64,000 bases of DNA from Burkholderia sp. BCC0322 (GTDB lineage: Bacteria > Pseudomonadota > Gammaproteobacteria > Burkholderiales > Burkholderiaceae), in NCBI RefSeq assembly GCF_902833045.1, contig NZ_CADFDU010000003.1, forward strand, positions 558,001 to 622,000, in the 5' to 3' direction. Position 1 is the stretch's first letter; every line of letters starts with the position of its first letter. Shown piece after piece: positions 52,208 to 61,038 of this stretch. The notes below the pieces were generated by a model that did not search any database, was not told the DNA's origin, and saw only the letters and a list, made by a program, of their open reading frames with translations. The position numbers and the translations under genes are program-made.

Positions 52208-52587
52208 TGTGCGTCACCCGCACCGCCGCGCATCGTCCCGGTGGATGGCCCGCACGCCACGCATGTCGCTGGCTGCCCGGCGCGGGCACGGTGCTTGACG
52301 ATCACGTCCGTCGCCATGTCACACTGCGGCCATGCGCGAAGATCGTTACCCGCCGATCGCCCCGTTCGCCTCCGGGCTCCTTGCGGTCGCGCACCGGAAT
52401 CGAATCTGGTGGGAACTGGCCGGCAACCGGGCGGGAAGCGCGCCCTGTACCTGCATGAGACGGCGGCCCATGCCATTCGTGTGCAGGCGACGTTGCCGGT
52501 TTGCAGGCAGGCATCGTTCGATGGCACCGTGACGAAGCGGCATGCCGCGCACGACTCGAACAACTCGAACAACATCAGGAGAACCGC
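52208..52587. other. Gene-free flank of the oxidoreductase remnant
   Basis: 380 bp where the missing 5' part of the oxidoreductase would be expected; no trace of its N-terminal motifs is readable. 52500-52587 leads into the DUF2252 gene, with an ACATCAGGAGAACCGC ribosome site. Nothing else seen. Confidence 0.45.
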
Positions 52588-53805
52588 ATGAGCAGCCAGT
52601 CGCAGCAGAAGCAGAAGCGCTTGCCGAAACCCGCAGGGCGCCAGGCGATCCTGACCGAGCAACGTCGCCGGAAGATGGCGCGTTCGCCTCACGCGTATGT
52701 CCGCGGCAATACGGCCCGGTTCTACGAATGGCTCGTCGAAACCAACGGCAGCGCACTGCCGCACGGCCCGTCGATCTGGATCTGCGGCGATTGTCATACC
52801 GGCAATCTCGGCCCGGTTGCAAACCGCGAAGGGAAGGTCGACGTGCAGATCCGGGATCTCGACCAGACGGTCATCGGCAATCCCGTCCATGACCTGATCC
52901 GACTCGGGCTTTCGCTGGCGACGGCCGCGCGCGGGTCGGCGCTGGCGGGCCTGACGATCGTGCACATGATGGAGGCGATGACGACCGGTTATGCGTCGGC
53001 GTTCGGCAGCCGCAACGCGAAGCTGCCCGAGCGCCCCGAACCGGTCCATCTCGTGATGAAGCAGGCCATGCGCCGTTCATGGCGGCAACTTGCCGTCGAA
53101 CGGATCGAAGGGCTCGCGCCGACGATTCCGCTCGGCCGTCGCTTCTGGCCGCTGAGCGCGAAGGAATCGCGTGCGATCGGCGAGTTGTTCCGCGACGAAG
53201 CGATCGCGATGCTCGCCACGAGCCTCAAGGGCCGCAACGACGCGGGCAAGGTCGACGTGCTCGACGCGGCGTACTGGGTGAAGGGCTGCAGTTCGCTCGG
53301 ACGGCTGCGCTATGCGGTGCTGCTCGACATCGACGGGGACGTCAGCGACGGCGACGACCTGTGCCTGATGGACATCAAGGAGGGCGTGACAGCCGCCGCA
53401 CCGCGCGACGAAACGGCCGCGATGCCGCGCGACAACGCCGAGCGCGTCGTGGAAGGCGCGCGGCATCTGTCGCCGGCCCTCGGGGAGCGGATGCGGGCAG
53501 CACGCCTGCTCGATCGCGCGGTCGTGATCCGCGAACTGCTGCCGCAGGACCTGAAGCTCGACATCGATCGGCTTGCCGAGGACGATGCGCGCGACGTCGC
53601 ACGCTATCTCGGTGCGGTGGTCGGCGCAGCCCACGCGCGCCAGATGGACAAGCCGACGCGCGCGGCGTGGCGCGCGGAGCTCGGCCGCAACCGCGCGAAG
53701 ACGATCGATGCGCCGATGTGGCTGTGGAACAGCATCGTCCAGCTCGTGAGCAACCACGAAGCGGGGTATCTGGAGCATTGCCGGCGCTTCGCCGCGGGGA
53801 ACTAG
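52588..53805 (+). CDS. DUF2252 family protein
   Basis: 405 residues from the ATG at 52588 after CAGGAG. The DUF2252 signature is present: KMARSPHAYVRGNTARFYEW, the kinase-like WICGDCHTGNLGPVANREGK, then DLDQTVIGNPVHDLIRLG and later KGCSSLGRLRYAVLLD and LMDIKEG. The fold resembles aminoglycoside phosphotransferase-like kinases, but no substrate is known. Its TAG stop (53803-53805) lies inside the CTAG that flanks the repeat element at 53802. Confidence 0.92.
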   Translation: MSSQSQQKQKRLPKPAGRQAILTEQRRRKMARSPHAYVRGNTARFYEWLVETNGSALPHGPSIWICGDCHTGNLGPVANREGKVDVQIRDLDQTVIGNPVHDLIRLGLSLATAARGSALAGLTIVHMMEAMTTGYASAFGSRNAKLPERPEPVHLVMKQAMRRSWRQLAVERIEGLAPTIPLGRRFWPLSAKESRAIGELFRDEAIAMLATSLKGRNDAGKVDVLDAAYWVKGCSSLGRLRYAVLLDIDGDVSDGDDLCLMDIKEGVTAAAPRDETAAMPRDNAERVVEGARHLSPALGERMRAARLLDRAVVIRELLPQDLKLDIDRLAEDDARDVARYLGAVVGAAHARQMDKPTRAAWRAELGRNRAKTIDAPMWLWNSIVQLVSNHEAGYLEHCRRFAAGN

Positions 53806-54093
53806 CGCCTGTTCGCGCTAATAACGGGCTTGCGCTGGCCACCAGAAGGGCCGAACGCACGGATTGCGACGAAGCGAATACTCGACGTATTCGCAAGAAA
53901 CATGTCGCGGCGATCGGCCCTTCTGGTGGCCAGCCCCACGACTGATTTTTCCAAACAGGGGAACGTGCGTCGCCGGCCGCATTGCGGCGTTGCGCGTCGC
54001 TTGTTTAGCTCGGCCAAACGACGCTCCTTGCTTCTTGCACGCCAGCCGGCAACGCACGTTCGCAAGCCCGCTATCAGCGTGAACAGGCCCTAG
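53802..54093. mobile_element. 292-bp inverted-repeat element, MITE-like
   Basis: Outer arms of 33 bp (53802-53834 and 54061-54093) are inverted copies with 29 matches. Both outer ends are CTAG, a likely 4-bp target duplication of IS5-type elements. Inside are two more inverted pairs: 20 bp perfect (53835-53854 with 53914-53933), enclosing GCGAATAC/GTATTCGC (53874-53894), and 17 bp with one mismatch (53961-53977 with 54045-54061). The strand could fold into a three-way junction. It has no transposase. It probably moves in trans or is a structured repeat; either is inference. Confidence 0.75.
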
Positions 54094-54119
54094 CATATCG
54101 CCGCGTGCGACGGCCGAGG

Positions 54120-54494
54120 CTATCCGGCTGCGTCCGGCTTGTGGCTCTGCCGACGCATGCCGTCGAGGATCGCGTCTACCACGTCCGCCTGAAAATAATC
54201 CGCCAGGATCTCCGCGTCGCGCCTCGACGATCGTGGATTCCGTGCGCGGACGACGACTGCGATCGCGGCGCACACGTTGTTCTGGGTCGAATCGACGCGC
54301 CGAACCTGCGCGATCCGGTAGCCCGGCTGGATCTCGCCGTCATGTGAGCGCCGGGCGCGCTCGGCACCTTGACGAGCTGCTCGATGCTGGCTGCCGACGG
54401 GCGCGCAGGATTGCCGCGTGACGCCAGTACAGGCCGCATGTATCGACGAAAACAACCGATAGCCTGCCCAGCGAAGAGCCGCCCCGTCCGTCAT
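54120..54494 (-). CDS. Doubtful open reading frame
   Basis: The ATG at 54494 opens a frame of 124 codons. Only the second half looks like protein (QPGYRIAQVRRVDSTQNNVC, AAIAVVVRARNPRS, then DAEILADYFQADVVDAILDG), so it may be the remains of a gene or chance. No family, ribosome site or operon support. Confidence 0.25.
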   Translation of the reverse strand: MTDGAALRWAGYRLFSSIHAACTGVTRQSCAPVGSQHRAARQGAERARRSHDGEIQPGYRIAQVRRVDSTQNNVCAAIAVVVRARNPRSSRRDAEILADYFQADVVDAILDGMRRQSHKPDAAG

Positions 54495-54508
54495 CCCGCG
54501 TCAACGCC

Positions 54509-55633
54509 TTACGCTGCTCGCAACGGATGCGGGTGCACGCCCCGTGCGCTTTCCGGATCGTCGTCGCCGAGCGGAATGAACGCCATGATCTCGAGGTCGT
54601 GTCCCGACAGCGCAGGCAGCCGGAACGGGCTCGACAGCACGTTCAGCCGCCGTACGCCAAGCTCGCGCAGGATCTGGGAGCCGATCCCCGTCACGCGTCC
54701 GTCACGGCGCGCATGGCCGGGGGGCGCCCGCATCGCGTCGCCGCGCATGTCGCAGTCGAGCAGCACGGCCACCCCGCAGCCGGCCGCGTCGATCCGCTGC
54801 AGCGCGGCGTGCAGCGGCCACGAATGCGCGGACGGTTCCGCATCGAGCAGATCGAGCAGCGAATGGCATTCGTGCACGCGCGTCAGCACGGGCGTCGACG
54901 GATCGGGCTCGCCGCGCACGAGCGCGAGATGCGGCGCGCCGTGCACGGTGTCGCGATACTCGATCGCGCGGAATCGTCCCCACGGCGTATGCAGCGGCCG
55001 CTCACCGACGCGTTCGACGAGCGATTCGTGTTCGCGCCGGTAATGGATCAGGTCGGCGATCGTGCCGATCTTCAGCCCGTGATGCGCGGCGAACGTCTTC
55101 AGCTCGGGCAGCCGTGCCATCGTACCGTCGTCGTTCATCACCTCGCAGATCACCGATGCGGGCGTGAGCCCGGCGAGCGCCGCGAGATCGCAGCCGGCCT
55201 CGGTGTGCCCCGCGCGCACGAGCACGCCGCCCGGACGAGCGGCGATCGGGAACACGTGGCCGGGCTGCACGAGATCGTCCGGGCGGGCGCCGGCCCGCAC
55301 CGCCGCACGGATCGTATGCGCGCGATCGGCCGCCGAAATGCCGGTCGTCACGCCTTCGGCCGCCTCGATGCTGACGGTGAACGCGGTGCCGAACGGCGTG
55401 CCGTTGCGATCAGCCATCGGCGGCAGCTTCAGCTGCTCGCAGCGCTCGGCGGTCAGCGTCAGGCAGATCAGCCCGCGCCCGAAGCGCGCCATGAAATTGA
55501 TCGCGTCGGGCGTCACGTGATCGGCCGCGATCACGAGATCGCCTTCGTTCTCGCGATCCTCCTCGTCGACGAGCAGGACCATTCGGCCCGCCCGCAGTTC
55601 GTCGACGATCTCCAGCGTGCCGGCGAGCGTCAT
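54509..55633 (-). CDS. ribBA: RibB 3,4-DHBP synthase with degenerate RibA domain
   Basis: 374 residues. The N-terminal domain (about 1-205) is a complete 3,4-dihydroxy-2-butanone-4-phosphate synthase: LVDEEDRENEGDLV with acidic metal-site residues, THR-like loops and RAGHTEAGCDLAALAG. It converts ribulose-5-phosphate for riboflavin. The C-terminal GTP cyclohydrolase II domain (about 210-374) has the RVHECHSLLDLL start but lacks the later Cys-x-Cys zinc ligands (AEPSAHSWPLHAAL instead), so it should not cut GTP. It overlaps the esterase gene by 4 nt and is away from a rib operon, so it may be a second copy with a special role. Confidence 0.9.
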   Translation of the reverse strand: MTLAGTLEIVDELRAGRMVLLVDEEDRENEGDLVIAADHVTPDAINFMARFGRGLICLTLTAERCEQLKLPPMADRNGTPFGTAFTVSIEAAEGVTTGISAADRAHTIRAAVRAGARPDDLVQPGHVFPIAARPGGVLVRAGHTEAGCDLAALAGLTPASVICEVMNDDGTMARLPELKTFAAHHGLKIGTIADLIHYRREHESLVERVGERPLHTPWGRFRAIEYRDTVHGAPHLALVRGEPDPSTPVLTRVHECHSLLDLLDAEPSAHSWPLHAALQRIDAAGCGVAVLLDCDMRGDAMRAPPGHARRDGRVTGIGSQILRELGVRRLNVLSSPFRLPALSGHDLEIMAFIPLGDDDPESARGVHPHPLRAA

Positions 55634-56568
55634 GGCGCCACCGTCGGGTCGAACGCGCGGCGCAGCGCGTCGGCGCCGAACGTCAGCACGCGGTCGGCTG
55701 CATCGATCGCGCCGAGCATGCTCGCGAAACCGTGAAGCTGGCCCGGCCAGCGCACGAGCGTCACCGGCGTGCCGGCCTGCGCGAGGCGCAGTGCATACGC
55801 TTCGGCCTCGTCGCGCAGCGGATCGAATTCGGCGCTGACGATCGTCGCCGGCGCCGCGCCCGTGACGTCCGGCGCAACGAGCGGGCTTGCCAGCGGCGAC
55901 GCGCGATCGGCGCCGGCGTCGAAATAGTGGTGCTTGAACCAGCGCATCATGTCCGCCGTCAGGAAATAGCCATTGCCGAGCGTTTCGTACGACGGATGCT
56001 CGGTCGCGCAATCGACGACCGGATACAGCAGCAACTGGTGCGCGATCGCGATACCCGAGCCACGCAACTGCAGTGCGGCGACCGCCGCCAGATTGCCGCC
56101 CGCGCTGTCGCCGGCCACGGCAAGTGCGCCGGCGCGTGCGCCGAGATCGCGCGCGCTAGCGGCGGCCCAACGCACGGCGTCGCATGCGTCGTGCGCGGCG
56201 GCCGGGAAGCGCGCCTCGGGCGCGAGCCGGTAGTCGACCGAAAGCACGAGCGTGCGCGCACGGGCCGCGAGGCTGCGGCACAGGTTCGCATGCGAATCGA
56301 TCCCGCACGACACGAAGCCGCCGCCGTGGAAGAACACGGTCAGCGGCAACGGCCCGTCGGCGGCGGGCCGATACAGCCGTGCGCACAACTGACGGCCCGA
56401 CGCGGGAATCTGCCAGTCCTCTTCGGCGGCGACGGCATCGCCCGGCGCAAACGCGCCGCCGGCGGCAAGACTCGCGCGATACGCGGGAACGGTGAGCTGC
56501 GCGAAATCGATCGCGGGTGCCTGGGCGAACGCGGCGAGCAGCGCGTGCGCCTGTGGGTCGAGCGGCAT
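55630..56568 (-). CDS. Alpha/beta hydrolase, hormone-sensitive-lipase family
   Basis: 312 residues. Oxyanion motif HGGGF (81-85), nucleophile Ser155 in AGDSAGGNLAA, acid Asp in SAEFDPLRDE (about 254) and base His in PGQLHGF (about 284) are all present, the bacterial HSL (esterase IV) pattern. It cleaves esters of short acids; the natural substrate is unknown. Its stop overlaps the start of ribBA by 4 nt, an operon with odd partners. Confidence 0.92.
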   Translation of the reverse strand: MPLDPQAHALLAAFAQAPAIDFAQLTVPAYRASLAAGGAFAPGDAVAAEEDWQIPASGRQLCARLYRPAADGPLPLTVFFHGGGFVSCGIDSHANLCRSLAARARTLVLSVDYRLAPEARFPAAAHDACDAVRWAAASARDLGARAGALAVAGDSAGGNLAAVAALQLRGSGIAIAHQLLLYPVVDCATEHPSYETLGNGYFLTADMMRWFKHHYFDAGADRASPLASPLVAPDVTGAAPATIVSAEFDPLRDEAEAYALRLAQAGTPVTLVRWPGQLHGFASMLGAIDAADRVLTFGADALRRAFDPTVAP

Positions 56569-56698
56569 GGGGACTCCTGTCTGAATCGGATGCGGTTTGA
56601 ATCAGGTAAACCCGTGTCGCGGTTTTCCCTGAGTCCGCACCGGACGCTTGCCGGCACGGCCTGACGGGCATTCCAGCGCAGCGGGCAGCGCGCCACAT

Positions 56699-56732
56699 CA
56701 TCCGATCGGACGATGGTTCGTCCGGTCGGATG
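56699..56732. promoter_or_regulatory. Large palindrome between esterase and LuxR-type regulator
   Basis: CATCCGATCGGACGA-TGGT-TCGTCCGGTCGGATG: 15-bp arms with one mismatch. It lies 130 bp upstream of the esterase ATG and 118 bp before the regulator start at 56850, a typical dimer operator for divergent genes. The binder may be the LuxR-type protein itself or a TetR protein elsewhere. Confidence 0.7.
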
Positions 56733-56849
56733 GCCAATCCTCACCATTCAGTGAATCTCCCGATGACGCCGGAATTTAGACGCGTCTTAATCATGGCGGC
56801 GCGGTTGGGTCGTGCCGGAAACATGTCGTATGGAGGATGGAGCGTGCTG

Positions 56850-58040
56850 ATGGAGACGAGATGGGCTCCGCAAGAGAGCCAGGCAACCAGTGACGAGGCC
56901 GACATCGGCGTCGCGGATTTCAGCGAGCTGATGGCGCGCATTTACCAGGGGCCTCTGGAAACGCCGCCGTGGGCCGGTGCGCTCGAACTGGTTCGTCGCT
57001 GGCTGCAGGCCAACTACGTGACGCTGATCCTGCGCGCGGCCGCGAGCGACCGCCGCGCGCCGCTGTCCGTGCATGCGTCGGAATTCGGCCCGGTGGTGCC
57101 GGGCGACGGCGAGGCGTCGTACAACAACTACTACTATTCGCTCGACCCGTTCGTCGGCCTGCCGGCCGATCGCGTGGTGACGGTCGACGACGTGTTCGGC
57201 GACACCGGCTGGCTGTCGAGCGAGCTGTACAAGCAGTTCCTGAAGCCGCAGGACGTGCGCTATATCCTCGGCGCCGACCTGCGTACGCCGTCGGGCGTCG
57301 AGTGCCGCTTCCGCGTGTGCCGCAACCATGCGTCGAAGCAGTTCTCCGCGCGCGACAAGGCGATCTGCGCGTTGCTGCTGCCGCATCTGAAGCGCGCGGT
57401 GGAATTGCATTCGCGGCTCGACACGGCCGAGGTCGAACGCTCGATCTATGCGAACGCGATCAACCGGATGCAGATCGGCACGATCACGCTCGACGAGAAC
57501 GGCACGATCATCGACCTGAACAGCGTGGCCGACGAGATCCTCAAGCAGAACAACGGTCTGACGATTGCGCGCGGCACGATCGAGGCGACCGATGCGCAGG
57601 AGAACCGGACGCTGAAGCGGTTGATCCGCCATGCGGTGATGGGGCACCACGGCACGGCCACGGCGACCGTCGAGGCGATGCCGATCACGCGCAGCTTCGA
57701 CAAGCCGCGCCTCGGGCTGCTGGTGCGCACGGTGCTGCTGTCCGACTGGTCGGAGGACAACAAGCGGCGGCCGGCCGTCACGCTGTTCCTGCGCGATCCC
57801 GACCGCAAGCCGCAGGGCGCGCAGGAAATCATCCGCAAGCTGTTCGACCTGACGCCCGCCGAGACGTCGCTCGCGCTGCTGCTGACGAACGGACTGACGC
57901 TCGAGGAAGCCGCGGAGGAATCGGGGATCAGCAAGAACACGGCGCGCACGCATCTGCGCGCGATCTTCTCGAAGACGGGTGTCACACGCCAGGCGACGCT
58001 CGTGCGGATTCTGCTCGGGAGTGTCGTGCCGCTCGGGTAA
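56850..58040 (+). CDS. LuxR-family regulator with N-terminal sensor-like domain
   Basis: 396 residues if started at ATG 56850; GTG 56844 and upstream ATGs are possible, but those overlap the operator palindrome. The first 320 residues show no family I can name; a PAS-like part is suggested by INRMQIGTITLDENGTIIDL. The C-terminus is a LuxR HTH (about 327-390, LFDLTPAETSLALLLTNGLT then SKNTARTHLRAIFSKTGV). It is divergent from the esterase-ribBA operon and may regulate it. Confidence 0.88.
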   Translation: METRWAPQESQATSDEADIGVADFSELMARIYQGPLETPPWAGALELVRRWLQANYVTLILRAAASDRRAPLSVHASEFGPVVPGDGEASYNNYYYSLDPFVGLPADRVVTVDDVFGDTGWLSSELYKQFLKPQDVRYILGADLRTPSGVECRFRVCRNHASKQFSARDKAICALLLPHLKRAVELHSRLDTAEVERSIYANAINRMQIGTITLDENGTIIDLNSVADEILKQNNGLTIARGTIEATDAQENRTLKRLIRHAVMGHHGTATATVEAMPITRSFDKPRLGLLVRTVLLSDWSEDNKRRPAVTLFLRDPDRKPQGAQEIIRKLFDLTPAETSLALLLTNGLTLEEAAEESGISKNTARTHLRAIFSKTGVTRQATLVRILLGSVVPLG

Positions 58041-58131
58041 GCGGCTCACCGTGTCGATTCATCGGAACCGGCCCTATTCGTTTGGCGAACCATCGACAGC
58101 GGTCAACGCATGACGATGACGGCATCATGCA

Positions 58132-58161
58132 AAAGAGGCTCGCACAACGCGAGCCTCTTTG
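58132..58161 (+). terminator. Terminator after the LuxR-type gene
   Basis: GAGGCTCGC-ACAAC-GCGAGCCTC followed by TTT, preceded by AAAA; works in both directions. Ends the regulator transcript. Confidence 0.85.
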
Positions 58162-58346
58162 TCGTTCCGCCCAGCCGATAACCGATAGCGGGTATCGGAG
58201 GGGTCACGCGTCGGCGCCATGTACGACGGTGCCGGCCGCGTTCACGAACTGCGCGTAAACGCGATGAACGGCGAAGGTGCCGGCCGTCCGGGTTCCCGGG
58301 AAGCGCGCGCGGCGGACGTTTTCGCCCGCGGCTCCTCGGTTTCGGC
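58162..58346. other. Gap before the convergent thiolase
   Basis: The gap after the regulator (58041-58346, 306 bp) holds only the terminator at 58132-58161; the rest has no gene. Confidence 0.4.
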
Positions 58347-59531
58347 TCACAGCGTCTCGATTGCCAGCGCGATACCCTGGCCGCCGCCGATACAAAGCGT
58401 CACGACGCCGCGCCTGATTCCGTCACGCTGCATCGAATGGATCAGGCGTGTTGTCAGCACCGCGCCCGTCGCGCCGATCGCATGACCGTGCGCGATCGCA
58501 CCGCCTTCGACGTTGACGATCTCCTCGGCAATGCCGAGCTGACCCGCCACCGCGATCGGCACGACCGCGAACGCTTCGTTGACCTCGAAACGCTCGACGT
58601 CCGCCAGCGCCCAGCCTGCACGTTCGAGCGCGATCTTCACGGCCGGAACGGGGCCGAGCCCGAACATGCCGGGCTCGACGGCGGCGACGCCGAACGCAAC
58701 CAGCCGGGCGCTCGGCGCGATGCCGTGCGCATCGGCGAACGCGCGATCCGCAACCAGCATCGCTGACGCGCCGCTGTTCAGGCCCGGCGCGTTGCCTGCG
58801 GTAATCGTGCCGTCCGGGCGAAACGCGGGTTTCAGTCTGGCGAGTGCTTCGAGCGTCGTCTCGGGGCGCGGTGTCTCGTCGCGAGCAAACGCGACGCGCG
58901 CCTTGCGCTGCAGGACGTCGACCGGCACAAGCTCGGCGTCGAACTTGCCATCCGCGAGCGCGGTGGAGAAACGCTGCTGCGAGCGGAGCGCCCAGCGATC
59001 CTGGCGGTCGCGCGAGATGTCGAGCTGCGCCGCGAGATCTTCCGTATGCCATCCCGAATGCTGGTCGGAAAACGCATCGACAAGGCCGTCGCGCAGCATG
59101 CTGTCGCGAATCGGCGCGTCGCCCATCCGGTAGCCCCAGCGTGCGCCGTCGAGCAGGTACGGCGCACGCTCCATGCTTTCCATGCCGCCGGCGACCGCCG
59201 CGTTCGCGTATCCCAGCAGGATCTCCTGCGCGGCATTGACGACCGCCTGCGCACCGGAGCCGCAGACGCGGTTGACCGTCAGCGCGGGCACCTTGACCGG
59301 CAAGCCGGCGCCGATGGCGGCTTGCCGGGCCGGGTTCATCTTGTTGCCGGCCTGGATCACGTTGCCCAGCACGACCGTGTCGATCGCCGCGCCGTCGAGG
59401 CCGCTGCGCCTCAAGGTTTCGCGCACGGCGATCGCCCCGAGTTCGGTGGCCGATGTGTCCTTCAGGGACCCGTTGAACGTGCCGATCGGCGTACGGACGG
59501 GGTGGCAAATGACAACTTCACGTGTACTCAT
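58347..59531 (-). CDS. Acetyl-CoA acetyltransferase (thiolase)
   Basis: 394 residues, standard thiolase II length. Nucleophile Cys90 in VNRVCGSGAQAV, His in VEGGAIAHGHAIGATGA and second Cys in CIGGGQGIALAI are in place. The motif normally GGAIALGHPxGxSG is GGAIAHGHAIGATGA here, a minor variant. It condenses two acetyl-CoA or cleaves 3-oxoacyl-CoA in the cytosol. Single gene without the usual reductase or PHA synthase next to it, so the pathway is open. Confidence 0.93.
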   Translation of the reverse strand: MSTREVVICHPVRTPIGTFNGSLKDTSATELGAIAVRETLRRSGLDGAAIDTVVLGNVIQAGNKMNPARQAAIGAGLPVKVPALTVNRVCGSGAQAVVNAAQEILLGYANAAVAGGMESMERAPYLLDGARWGYRMGDAPIRDSMLRDGLVDAFSDQHSGWHTEDLAAQLDISRDRQDRWALRSQQRFSTALADGKFDAELVPVDVLQRKARVAFARDETPRPETTLEALARLKPAFRPDGTITAGNAPGLNSGASAMLVADRAFADAHGIAPSARLVAFGVAAVEPGMFGLGPVPAVKIALERAGWALADVERFEVNEAFAVVPIAVAGQLGIAEEIVNVEGGAIAHGHAIGATGAVLTTRLIHSMQRDGIRRGVVTLCIGGGQGIALAIETL

Positions 59532-59894
59532 GATGCGTTCCTGGATCGCGTTGCAAGGTGCGCGGGCGAGTTTGTCGCGAACGGGGCACGCCGCGCGATT
59601 CGCGTCGCCGTTTCGATTGCGCCGTGATGCGGGCAGGGCCGCCGACGCCGTGCAGGGCGACTGATCCGATGCCAGGCTCGCGAGCCGCTACGTGAGGGAA
59701 AGGTATCTATGCATATGCATACTGTCAACGGGGCTATTGCGCACGATTGGGGAAGCGTGGCGACTCCGGCAGGGGCATACCGATATTCCACGATCTCGAC
59801 ATTATAGAAATAATGTCAAATATCGATGGTTGTATAATTGGATATTTAACGGTTTACGTTATATTATTTACTAAATCATCCGCGAAACCCCGCC
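59532..59894. promoter_or_regulatory. AT-rich control region with nested palindrome before the KfrA-like gene
   Basis: 363 bp, strikingly AT-rich from 59780 to 59880 in a 66% GC window. At 59798-59817 lies GACATTAT-AGAA-ATAATGTC, a perfect 8-bp inverted repeat, nested inside CGATATT (59781-59787) and AATATCG (59819-59825). TATAAT-like words (TGTATAATTGG, about 59831-59841; TTATATTATTT, 59859-59869) follow, fitting a promoter. KfrA-type proteins repress their own genes from such palindromes. Confidence 0.7.
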
Positions 59895-60917
59895 ATGTCC
59901 GATCTCGCTGCCGACGATTCCCGCCTGACCGCCGAAATCGAACGCCTGAAGGCCGACTTCCCGAAAACCCGCGAGTTGTATCGCGAAGCCTGCGCGCTGC
60001 TGTTCTTCCGCTTCGGTATCACGCCCACTGCGAACCGCCTGTACCAGCTCGTCCGCAAGGGCAGCATGAGCACGCCGACGGCCGTCCTCGGCGAGTTCTG
60101 GGCGGAGCTGAGGGAAAAAAGTCGCGTCCGCATCGAGCATCCCGATCTACCGGCCGATCTGCAGGCGGCCGCCGGCGAACTGGTTGCAACGCTGTGGAAT
60201 CGGTCGAGCGCCGACGCGGCCGCCGCGCTCGACGCCTTGCGCGCGGAAGTCGAAGCCGAACGGACGGCGGCGAAGGCGGAAGTCGCGGCACTACAGGCCG
60301 AACTGGCCCGCACCGAAACCGCGCTGGAACAACGCACGGCCGCACTCCTGGCCGCGCAGGTGCGCATTCAGGAACTGGAGCAGGCGAGGGCGGCTGACGA
60401 CGCATCGCGACAAGCGCTGCAAGCGGATATCGAACGCCTCACGGCCGACAACGCGGAAGGCGACCGCGCACTTGCGCAGGCACGCGCGGATTTCACCACC
60501 CAACTCGACCGGCTGCGCGACGACGCCGGCCGGGCCGAGGAACGCTTGCGCGCGTCGGAGAAGCGCGCGCTTCAAGAGATCGATCGCGAGCGGCTCGCCG
60601 CCGCGCGGCTGCAGAAGGAGCTCGATGCGCTGGCATTGCGCACGGAGCAGCGCGATACGCAGCAGCGCAAGGAGGTGGCCGCGCTGCAGGCGCAACTCGG
60701 CGATGCGCTGCATCGATGCGGCGTGCTTCAAGGGCAGCTCGACGGCGCGCAGGCGGCCAATGCGGCACGAGGCAACGAACTCGACGCGCTGCGGCGGGAA
60801 ATGACGGCGCTCTCGCGCCGGTCGGCGCTGCGTGGCGCCAAGGCGGCGCCGGCCGCGCAACGCGACGAGCGGAGGGCTCGCACGCGAAAGCGCGCAGCCG
60901 AAGCGCCGCCGCGCTGA
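59895..60917 (+). CDS. KfrA-like DNA-binding coiled-coil protein
   Basis: 340 residues. The N-terminal part (about 10-90) has the KfrA/plasmid replication-region DNA-binding pattern: LKADFPKTRELYREACALLF, FGITPTANRLYQLVRKGSMS and TPTAVLGEFWAELREKSR. From about 110 to 310 comes a nearly pure Ala/Glu/Arg/Leu/Gln coiled coil (AALDALRAEVEAERTAAKAE and on), ending in a basic Arg-rich tail. Plasmid KfrA proteins are filament-like, nucleoid-associated autoregulators that aid partition. This chromosomal copy follows an AT-rich operator region, so autoregulation is likely. Confidence 0.88.
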   Translation: MSDLAADDSRLTAEIERLKADFPKTRELYREACALLFFRFGITPTANRLYQLVRKGSMSTPTAVLGEFWAELREKSRVRIEHPDLPADLQAAAGELVATLWNRSSADAAAALDALRAEVEAERTAAKAEVAALQAELARTETALEQRTAALLAAQVRIQELEQARAADDASRQALQADIERLTADNAEGDRALAQARADFTTQLDRLRDDAGRAEERLRASEKRALQEIDRERLAAARLQKELDALALRTEQRDTQQRKEVAALQAQLGDALHRCGVLQGQLDGAQAANAARGNELDALRREMTALSRRSALRGAKAAPAAQRDERRARTRKRAAEAPPR

Positions 60918-61038
60918 CTGAGGCGCCCTCAAGCGTGCGTCAGCCAAAGGCGGCGCGCGCCTGAAGCCTGAAGCCGGCAGGCAGGCAAGCGACCGAGCCC
61001 CCTAAACCCCCTATCGCCGGCCCATCTTCCGATACCAA

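Noticed and set aside
53810-54100. Short open frames within the inverted-repeat element
   Set aside because: They arise from repeated palindromic words; no ribosome site and no protein-like pattern.
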